Assembly: GCA_964580235.1 (NCBI GenBank)
Contig: CAZOJY010000011.1
Coordinates: 1 to 48,947 of the forward strand
DNA from: G020348385 sp964580235
GTDB lineage: Bacteria > Acidobacteriota > Aminicenantia > Aminicenantales > Aminicenantaceae
Reading direction: 5' to 3'
Length of the DNA: 48,947 bases
This document shows, one piece after another, positions 43,266-48,947 of this stretch (the stretch's first letter is position 1; each line of letters begins with the position of its first letter). The notes under the pieces are model-generated. The model searched no databases. It saw only the letters and a program-made list of their open reading frames with translations, and was not told the DNA's origin. A program made the position numbers and the translations under genes.

Positions 43266-45238
43266 TTGGCCTCCAGGGGAAGAATTAGGGAAAAGGTGCT
43301 TCCTTCTCCAGAGTGGCTGAAAACTTCCACCTTGCCTCCATGGGACTTGGCGATATGGGAAACAATGAACAGACCCAGACCCGTCCCTGGAATTTCCTGG
43401 TTTTCGATCCCTGGCACTCTGAAGTATTTCCCAAAAATTTGATCTTTGTTCTCCTCAGATAATCCGATTCCATGGTCGATGACATCGACTTGGGCCATAT
43501 CTCCATTTCTGTGAAGTTTTAAGATGATTTCCCGGCTCTCTCCTGAATACTTCATCGCATTATGGAGGAGGTTGAGGACAGCCTGTTCGAGAGCGTCTCT
43601 GTCGGCAAGGATAGGGGGAATTCCTTTTTCCACATCAACCTTTAAATCGAATCCTTTCTGATCCATCGGAAAGGCCATGGTCTTCTCTGCCGCATGGATG
43701 ACCTCTTCGAGAGATGTGGCTACAAAACTGTACGTCCGAGTTCCCTGTTCTATCTTGGAGAAGTCCAAGACATTGTTGAGAAGCCGACTCAGGCGCTCGC
43801 TCTCGCTGATTATAGTTCGCAGATACTCCTTTTGTGCCTCAGGCCGCTTCTGCACTCCCATGGTCAAAGCCTCGGCAAACATGCGTATGGATGTCAGTGG
43901 AGTCTTGAGTTCGTGGGAAACACTGGCTGCAAAATGGGATCTCATTTCCGCTATCGCCAGCTCTCGACTGACATCGCGCCAGAGCAAGTAACCCCCGAAG
44001 GCCGTGAATCCAACGACAAGGATCAGGATCAACCAATAAAGGATGGGGAACGGGAGGGAAGACTTGATCCAGGCAGCCACATCGGTCTCATCGAATTGGA
44101 GCCGGAATCCTTCAAACGCCCCTCCGGGAGAAAAGTCTTCTCCGGCAGGACTCAAAACTATCCGACAGGAACCAGGAAATGTACCAGCCAAACCTGCTTC
44201 TTCTATCACGGCGCTCAAAACTAGAGGCCCATGAAATGCAAAGATTACCTGCGATTGACCCTCATCGAACTCCTGAATGCCGACGATCCAGGGGATATCT
44301 CCATGGGACTGCCAAGTTGATGCATATTCGGCGCTCTCCTGGGAGATGCGTCGCAGCATCCAACTCGAGACAAAGCCTTTAAGCGACTCGAGCCTCTTTA
44401 GATCTTGCAGTAAGTTATCTACTGATTGTATTAGATCCTTTATCCTCTCAAAAAGGCGCGAATCCTTTGACTTGTCTTGAACTTGATCAGTGATATCCTG
44501 GATAAAATAAAGCGCTGAGGAAGGAAGCCAACGGCTTTCTTCCAAAAGATCATCAATCCGGTCAAGGATGGGCTTGCTTTCTGTGCTCAATACAGAAAAG
44601 CGATCGGCACCATATAGAGAAAAAGGGATTCCGTATTCATCGGTTAGATTTCCCGGTTTGCTGAGAATCTCAGTGTAAACCTTTCGGGCTCCTTCCTCAT
44701 CACCCAATTTCGACAAAACCCTGCCTTTTTGAAGCAGGACAGAACATTTTTGGGAGGGTGAAGCCGCTGAGGATAGAGCTCGATTCAGAAAGGAAAGGGC
44801 AAGCCGAAGATCGTTCTTTTCGAATTCGGCCTGTTGGGCCTGACGCATGAGTTTATCCGAAGGGTTCATTCCTAAAAACAGTTTTTGTTCTCCAGCTCCT
44901 TCCCAAGGCATCAGGAGTTCATTTTCCTTTATGAATCCCACAAAAACCAATTCAGGATGTTTTCTGTATAATAACTGGATACGGGAAGGATCCGAGGCCA
45001 AATCTTGCAGAAGGATCTTTTCCGATTTTTCCAGTCCCAGGGCCAGGTGCCGGCCGATCTCTTCTGCCTTTTGCTGTCGGACCTCTATTGCCCGCGTTTT
45101 TCTCAACTCAATGTCCTGGCGGTTCAAGCGGACGATGAAAACAAGAAGAACGAGAGCAGGCAGAAGGACGGACAATCCAAAAAGGATGATCTGCTTGCGC
45201 CGGCTTCTCTTTAACCGCCAGGAGGGAAGAGAATACAT
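43262..45238 (-). CDS. Cassette 5 sensor histidine kinase with extracytoplasmic TPR-like sensor
   Basis: 658 residues. TM ~17-37; extracytoplasmic ~38-396 with TPR-like helices ~134-195 (LRLALSFLNRAL, LLQKGRVLSKLGD) then YGIPFSLYG ~202; TM ~397-419; HisKA with His442 (VSHELKTPLT); HATPase with LLHNAMKYS, DHGIGL, GTGLGLFIVSH. No HAMP. No Shine-Dalgarno is visible, and TAGAAT at 45245-45250 places the transcript start at or next to ATG 45238, so this message is predicted to be leaderless. Confidence 0.93.
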   Translation of the reverse strand: MYSLPSWRLKRSRRKQIILFGLSVLLPALVLLVFIVRLNRQDIELRKTRAIEVRQQKAEEIGRHLALGLEKSEKILLQDLASDPSRIQLLYRKHPELVFVGFIKENELLMPWEGAGEQKLFLGMNPSDKLMRQAQQAEFEKNDLRLALSFLNRALSSAASPSQKCSVLLQKGRVLSKLGDEEGARKVYTEILSKPGNLTDEYGIPFSLYGADRFSVLSTESKPILDRIDDLLEESRWLPSSALYFIQDITDQVQDKSKDSRLFERIKDLIQSVDNLLQDLKRLESLKGFVSSWMLRRISQESAEYASTWQSHGDIPWIVGIQEFDEGQSQVIFAFHGPLVLSAVIEEAGLAGTFPGSCRIVLSPAGEDFSPGGAFEGFRLQFDETDVAAWIKSSLPFPILYWLILILVVGFTAFGGYLLWRDVSRELAIAEMRSHFAASVSHELKTPLTSIRMFAEALTMGVQKRPEAQKEYLRTIISESERLSRLLNNVLDFSKIEQGTRTYSFVATSLEEVIHAAEKTMAFPMDQKGFDLKVDVEKGIPPILADRDALEQAVLNLLHNAMKYSGESREIILKLHRNGDMAQVDVIDHGIGLSEENKDQIFGKYFRVPGIENQEIPGTGLGLFIVSHIAKSHGGKVEVFSHSGEGSTFSLILPLEAK

Positions 45239-45244
45239 GGATGT

Positions 45245-45291
45245 ATTCTATCATTTCCCTATCCCTAATTGTCATGGAATTGTAAAGATTT
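45245..45291 (-). promoter_or_regulatory. Cassette 5 kinase promoter: 2 x 11-bp boxes and TAGAAT
   Basis: TGTCATGGAAT (45270) and TGTAAAGATTT (45281) are in phase; a third poor unit (45292) runs into the repeat element at 45299. TAGAAT (45245-45250, minus strand) starts 19 nt below the near edge. Confidence 0.58.
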
Positions 45292-45298
45292 TAATTAA

Positions 45299-45540
45299 CC
45301 TGAATTATTCATAAAATCTGCCGATAACATTTTCTATTACAGCAATATCAGGAACTTATCCTGATATTGCTGTAAATTATTATGAAAAAACTTTTATCCA
45401 TTTTATCGGCATTTTTTTACCCTCCGGGCGAGCCAATCTCACTACACCGGCTTCTTTGTAGCCCATTCGCGGTAGTTCACTACAGCTTCATGGGCCACTG
45501 CATCGCCGTTGCAGCAACCTTGACTCGTTAATAATCCAAG
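45299..45540 (+). repeat. MITE-like intergenic repeat, copy 2
   Basis: About 242 bp, opposite in orientation to copy 1. The left end CCTGAATTATTCA (45299) and right end TTAATAATCCAAG are imperfect inverted repeats. The ~120-bp conserved block 45420-45540 includes GGGCGAGCCAATCTCACTAC and GTAGTTCACTAC. The part between 45320 and 45415 is unlike copy 1 except for an internal inverted pair, TGCCGATAA (45319-45327) and TTATCGGCA (45403-45411). Confidence 0.65.
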
Positions 45541-45546
45541 CTAATA

Positions 45547-45577
45547 AAAAGGGACGGTTCGGACCTTCCCCTTTTTT
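45547..45577 (-). terminator. Terminator hairpin of cassette 6 (short-repeat family)
   Basis: AAAAAGGGACGGT pairs imperfectly with ACCTTCCCCTTTTT around TCGG, immediately after the propeller stop. An A run on one side and T run on the other suit a bidirectional Rho-independent terminator. The GGGACGGTTC core links it to the repeat family. Confidence 0.6.
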
Positions 45578-47695
45578 TTATTTGTCGTAAATCTTCTTAA
45601 GCTCCTGAACCAGGTTCTCGATCACTCTGATTTCCAATTCTCGTTCACGAATGGCAACCGCTATTTGTTGTCCATCAGGGTGAATACTGAAAACTTCAGC
45701 TCTATTTTTCGACTGCCAGACTTTTTGAGGAATTCCCCCTTCTGCAGGTATACGCCATAAACTGGTTCCATCCTTTCTTTCCGTAAAATACACATATTTG
45801 CCATCGGGAGACCACATAGCCGTTTCAAAACCACTGGCTTCCTGGGGAGTGCACAATTCTTTTTCTTCTCCTCCTTCTACAGGGATTGTGAAAAGACGAC
45901 TTTTCTTTTCCTCAGGAGATATTACTGCCAAAAGCAGCTTTTTACCGTCAGGGGAACGATTCAATACACTCCTTCCGAAATGAGAGTGTCTGTAAAGTAT
46001 TTTATCCTCACCGGTTTCCAAATCATGTTTGACCAGTCGATCTCTAAAAAACAGAAAGAAAAAACTCTTTCCATCCAAAGACCACTGAATATCGGAGAGG
46101 GGAAAAGCATCATCACCAGGAAGATTAATTTTATTTTTATATTTGGATATATCAAAAATTTCAGTTGTTTTGCCTGTTTTGACATCAACAATATAAACGC
46201 CGCTTTTAAGGCCCCTTGTGCTGGATTCGTTTCTAGCAACACCGGTAACTAAAATCGAGCTTCCATCAGGAGACCAGCAGGGTGACATGGCCATTCGCAT
46301 ATTGTTCGCAAGTTTACGTTCTTCACCAGTTTCCATATCCTGAACAGTGAGCTGCCAGAGGTTATTTGCTTTATTATCCTCTTTAATATAGGTTAAATAC
46401 TGTCCATCCGGAGACCATTTTATCCAGAGATTCGAACCCAATAAGGATTTCCCCGATTTTTCTTTGATCGCACCTGTTTCTGCGTTAAAGGGTGCAATGT
46501 AAGCATTAAAATTACGCCTGTTAAAGCCGAAAAAGCAATCTCCGTTTTGTGTGAAACCCACTGGCTGCACTACACCGATATTTCTGTATATTCGCTTAGC
46601 CGGTTCGGATGGTTTGCCCTCATCAACAGGTATCGCCCATAGATCCCATGTTCCTGAACGATCACTTATAAATAAAAACTCTTTACTTTCAGGGACAAAA
46701 CCAAGCACCCTGTCATCTGCTGGATGTTCAACCAGAGAAATTTCATTACCCCCATCCACCGCCAATAGATTGATGTCAAAATTTCCATTGTTGGCTTCGT
46801 TTGCGAAATCATAAGCGATATACTCTTCATCTGGAGAACAAGCCAATTGAGGCCCACCTCGCCCTTCGATTAGCTTCAGCACACGAATTGACCCATCCAA
46901 AATGTTAAAAGAACAGATTTGACCTATTTTGGTCTCATAATTGTGTCTGGTGACAATAAGCTCTTCATCAGAGATCCAGGATGCAGGATACACTTCTTCA
47001 CCTTCATGGCTGTAAAGAAGACGTGGGGATGGATTTTCCAGATCAACGAGTAGCAAATCGCAAGAGTGGTTTCCGATCCACCAGGAATATGCGATCTGTT
47101 TACCGTTTTTAGATATCACGGAACTCATGGCAATATGCTGCGGATGGTCTAGGGTGGCTTCATGAGTTAGCAGCCGATTTTCCCCGTTTATTAAATTATG
47201 AACAGCTAAATCTCCCTTTCCCCAATCTACATAAGAGAGAAAGTATCCATCGAAGGATACTGATCCTAAGAAATCCGTATAAGGTTTTTTCCATATTTGT
47301 CTGATTCTGATTCCCTCCGGCTCTTCAGATTTTCTGCCTGGTCGCTCTAATATCGAAAGCCGCTCCTGGGCTTTAGCCACAGCTTCTTTTTGTTCGCCGT
47401 AGTTCTGGATAACATTTTGATAGGCGCTTGTTGCTTCGCGCAGGCCTAACTTCTCGTAACAGAGGCCGATGTGGAGTTGGGCTTTGGCAGCGATTTCTCG
47501 GTTTTCCGAAAACTGCTTCAGGACTTGCTCGTAAAGTTCGATGGCTTTCTGGAGATCTCCTTGTACATCTTCATAGTAAACAGCCTTCTCGAAAACCTCT
47601 TCTGCTGACTCCTGAGAAGGCACATTCCCGAACACAAAAATAAGACACAAAGTGGAAATTAAAAATGGAAGCAAGATTTTTCGTCCGTTTCTCAT
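45578..47695 (-). CDS. Cassette 6 secreted TPR + PD40 propeller protein
   Basis: 705 residues from ATG 47695, chosen because AGGAGGAG lies upstream and the signal peptide (KILLPFLISTLCLIFVFG) starts there; the ORF open to 47968 runs through the promoter array into the RR gene. TPR unit (~28-125: AEEVFEKAVYYEDVQGDLQKAI, AQLHIGLCYEKLG), then a PD40 propeller in which several blades have lost the exact WSPDGK motif, ending IRVIENLVQELKK. TPR half closest to cassette 1; propeller half closest to cassettes 2-4. Confidence 0.85.
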   Translation of the reverse strand: MRNGRKILLPFLISTLCLIFVFGNVPSQESAEEVFEKAVYYEDVQGDLQKAIELYEQVLKQFSENREIAAKAQLHIGLCYEKLGLREATSAYQNVIQNYGEQKEAVAKAQERLSILERPGRKSEEPEGIRIRQIWKKPYTDFLGSVSFDGYFLSYVDWGKGDLAVHNLINGENRLLTHEATLDHPQHIAMSSVISKNGKQIAYSWWIGNHSCDLLLVDLENPSPRLLYSHEGEEVYPASWISDEELIVTRHNYETKIGQICSFNILDGSIRVLKLIEGRGGPQLACSPDEEYIAYDFANEANNGNFDINLLAVDGGNEISLVEHPADDRVLGFVPESKEFLFISDRSGTWDLWAIPVDEGKPSEPAKRIYRNIGVVQPVGFTQNGDCFFGFNRRNFNAYIAPFNAETGAIKEKSGKSLLGSNLWIKWSPDGQYLTYIKEDNKANNLWQLTVQDMETGEERKLANNMRMAMSPCWSPDGSSILVTGVARNESSTRGLKSGVYIVDVKTGKTTEIFDISKYKNKINLPGDDAFPLSDIQWSLDGKSFFFLFFRDRLVKHDLETGEDKILYRHSHFGRSVLNRSPDGKKLLLAVISPEEKKSRLFTIPVEGGEEKELCTPQEASGFETAMWSPDGKYVYFTERKDGTSLWRIPAEGGIPQKVWQSKNRAEVFSIHPDGQQIAVAIRERELEIRVIENLVQELKKIYDK

Positions 47696-47752
47696 CGTTC
47701 TCCTCCTTGTTGTTTCATCGCTCCCAATATAAAACTTTTTCCGCTTCGATGT

Positions 47753-47796
47753 GTTCAGGAAGTATGAAGAGATCTTAAAGTTTCGTGGAGTCATTT
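47753..47796 (-). promoter_or_regulatory. Cassette 6 response-regulator box array (4 x 11 bp, degenerate)
   Basis: Units start at 47753, 47764 (ATGAAGAGATC), 47775 (TTAAAGTTTCG) and 47786. Weaker than the others, but the position is identical: it ends at the RR stop, its near edge is 58 bp from the ATG, and TATATT (47726-47731, minus strand) starts 21 nt below the edge. Confidence 0.5.
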
Positions 47797-48482
47797 TATC
47801 CGATGAATTTATACCCGACGCCGCGGATGCTGAGGATATGCTTCGGATCGGCTTGATCATCCTCGATCTTTTTCCGGATGTTGGCGATGTGACTGTCCAC
47901 AGTCCGGAAGGAAACAGAAACATTGTCCTCCCCCCATATTCTGTCCAGGAAATCATCCCTGGAGACAACCTTGCCTTTGTTCTGGATGATATATTTCAGC
48001 ATGTGGAATTCCATGGTCGTCAAATCCAGTCTTTTCCCTCCTTTTGTTGCCTCGTATTTTTCAAAATCCAGTTCGACATCTCCAAAACGATACTCAGTCA
48101 AATCTTTTGTCAGCTCTTCCGTTCGTCTGAAAATGGCTTTCACTCGGGCAGTTAGCTCTGCAAAGCTGAAGGGTTTGGTCACATAGTCATCAGCACCCAA
48201 TTCCAAACCCAAAACCTTGTCCACCTCTTTGTCTTTAACCGTCAACATGATAATCGGTGTTCTGTCCCCTTCCATCCTCAACTGCTTGCACACATCATAC
48301 CCATCCAAAACTGGTAGCATTATGTCTAGGATGATCAGGTCGGGTTTCTTTTTCCTGGCTAATTTCAACCCCATCTCGCCATCATCTGCAACATGCACGA
48401 CATATCCCTGGGACTCGAACTCATCCTTAAGGCTCATCAAGATACCGACCTCATCTTCTACGATCAAGATTTCTTTGGGCAT
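47796..48482 (-). CDS. Cassette 6 OmpR/PhoB-family response regulator
   Basis: 228 residues from ATG 48482, chosen for the GAGGTG site upstream and the receiver start MPKEILIVEDE. Phospho-acceptor D53 (ILDIMLP), VTKPFS lysine; winged helix with SFRTVDSHIANIRKK and RGVGYKF. It follows the kinase gene by 7 bp. Closest in the window to the cassette 1 RR. Confidence 0.93.
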   Translation of the reverse strand: MPKEILIVEDEVGILMSLKDEFESQGYVVHVADDGEMGLKLARKKKPDLIILDIMLPVLDGYDVCKQLRMEGDRTPIIMLTVKDKEVDKVLGLELGADDYVTKPFSFAELTARVKAIFRRTEELTKDLTEYRFGDVELDFEKYEATKGGKRLDLTTMEFHMLKYIIQNKGKVVSRDDFLDRIWGEDNVSVSFRTVDSHIANIRKKIEDDQADPKHILSIRGVGYKFIG

Positions 48483-48489
48483 GCTCACC

Positions 48490-48947
48490 TCACTTTTTTT
48501 GTTTCTGGATAGGAAGAATAACTGAAAAAGTGCTTCCCTCACTCACCCGGCTTTCCACTTCTATCCTCCCTCCGTGAGCTTCGACAGTGTGCTTGACCAG
48601 GGTCAATCCCAGACCTGTTCCTTTAGCCGCCTTCCTGACTTCGTTGCCTCCCTGATAGAATTTGTCGAAAATCTTGTCCAACTCACCTGCAGGGATTCCA
48701 ATCCCTTTGTCTTTGACTTCTATAATGACGTCTTTGTCATCCTTTTTAAGAATGATATCGATTTCTTTCTTGTCTGGAGAAAATTTCACGGCATTATCCA
48801 GAAGATTATTCAGGGTTTGGGTCAATGCATCAGCATCCGCTTCGAGAGGGGGAATGTCCTCTGAGATTCGAGTTTGAATCTCCACTCCTTTGGCGATTTC
48901 CTCTGTTTTGAAATCCTCTATAATTTGTTTAATTAGTTTTCCTAAAT
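48490..48947 (-). CDS. Cassette 6 sensor histidine kinase (C-terminal fragment, cut by window edge)
   Basis: The frame is open to the window edge; about 152 C-terminal residues are visible. HATPase domain with N box NLLDNAVKFS, G1 DKGIGIP, F box DKFYQGG and G2 GTGLGLTLVKH, all intact. The GGNEVR segment after the F box parallels GGDELR of the cassette 1 kinase. The sensor half and promoter lie outside, so a TPR/G(I/V)P domain is expected but not seen. Confidence 0.9.
   Translation of the reverse strand, partial: LGKLIKQIIEDFKTEEIAKGVEIQTRISEDIPPLEADADALTQTLNNLLDNAVKFSPDKKEIDIILKKDDKDVIIEVKDKGIGIPAGELDKIFDKFYQGGNEVRKAAKGTGLGLTLVKHTVEAHGGRIEVESRVSEGSTFSVILPIQKQKK

Larger units (their letters stand above)
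45239..45577. other. 339-bp spacer between cassettes 5 and 6
   Basis: No gene. From left to right: cassette 5 kinase promoter and boxes, the second MITE-like repeat (45299-45540), and a hairpin built from the short-repeat family (45547-45577) that follows the cassette 6 propeller stop. Confidence 0.6.

Noticed and set aside
12843..47695. Assigning the propeller proteins as TolB of the Tol-Pal system
   Set aside because: They have an N-terminal TPR unit, are about 700 residues long, and no tolQRA or pal genes are nearby. Only the PD40 fold is shared.
12843..48947. CRISPR array
   Set aside because: The 11-bp repeats have no spacers and are far too short and contiguous; no cas genes are present.

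Overview
The window has no rRNA or tRNA to fix taxonomy. Several features together suggest an uncultured Acidobacteriota/Aminicenantes-type bacterium: many secreted PD40 beta-propeller proteins, a DUF5117/DUF4953-type zinc metalloprotease next to a sortilin/BNR-type propeller, a zinc-ribbon Ser/Thr kinase with a TPR tail, and many OmpR-family two-component systems. This placement is an inference from gene content. Almost everything after base 2260 lies on the minus strand.

Layout. 1-280: AT-rich 3' end of an outer-membrane barrel gene. 345-2263: acyltransferase-3 membrane protein and a divergent RraA-like gene. 2260-7396: secreted Asp-box propeller plus secreted metalloprotease. 7560-7772: MITE-like repeat. 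7773-8387: two tandem ABM-type small proteins. 8446-11805: Ser/Thr kinase with TPR tail. 11981-12814: MntA-HepT toxin-antitoxin. From 12843 to the right edge there are six tandem cassettes on the minus strand, each transcribed as sensor histidine kinase (HK), then OmpR/PhoB-type response regulator (RR), then a secreted TPR + PD40 propeller protein. Cassette 1 is 12843-17829, cassette 2 is 19598-26681 (two coupled propeller genes), cassette 3 is 29429-34509, cassette 4 is 35227-40214, cassette 5 is 40353-45238 and cassette 6 is 45578 to beyond the edge. The spacers hold a DUF4143 ATPase (18010-19278), msrP, hicBA and RHH-vapC (26765-29157), and repeats.

The main find is the cassette family and its DNA code. 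In all six cassettes the gap between the RR stop codon and the propeller gene holds an array of in-phase 11-bp direct repeats. The array abuts or overlaps the RR stop, and its near edge lies about 57-65 bp before the propeller ATG. A TATAAT-like hexamer begins 20-21 nt below the near edge. Similar arrays precede the kinase genes of cassettes 2-5. The repeat class follows the RR class: cassettes 2/5 use a TGTCATGAAAA type, 3/4 a GTTGAGATTTT type, and 1/6 a weaker ATGAAG/ATGACG type. The kinases carry a large extracytoplasmic region with TPR-like helices and a conserved G(I/V)P motif. The propeller proteins carry an N-terminal TPR domain that groups in the same pairs as the RRs (1/6, 2/5, 3/4), while the propeller domain groups differently (1/5 versus 2/3/4/6).

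Working model (inference): each kinase senses, through its extracytoplasmic TPR domain, the TPR half of its own propeller partner or that partner's cargo. The RR then drives the propeller gene, and often the kinase operon, through its own 11-bp array. The result would be a set of parallel, insulated envelope signalling circuits with exchangeable propeller heads.
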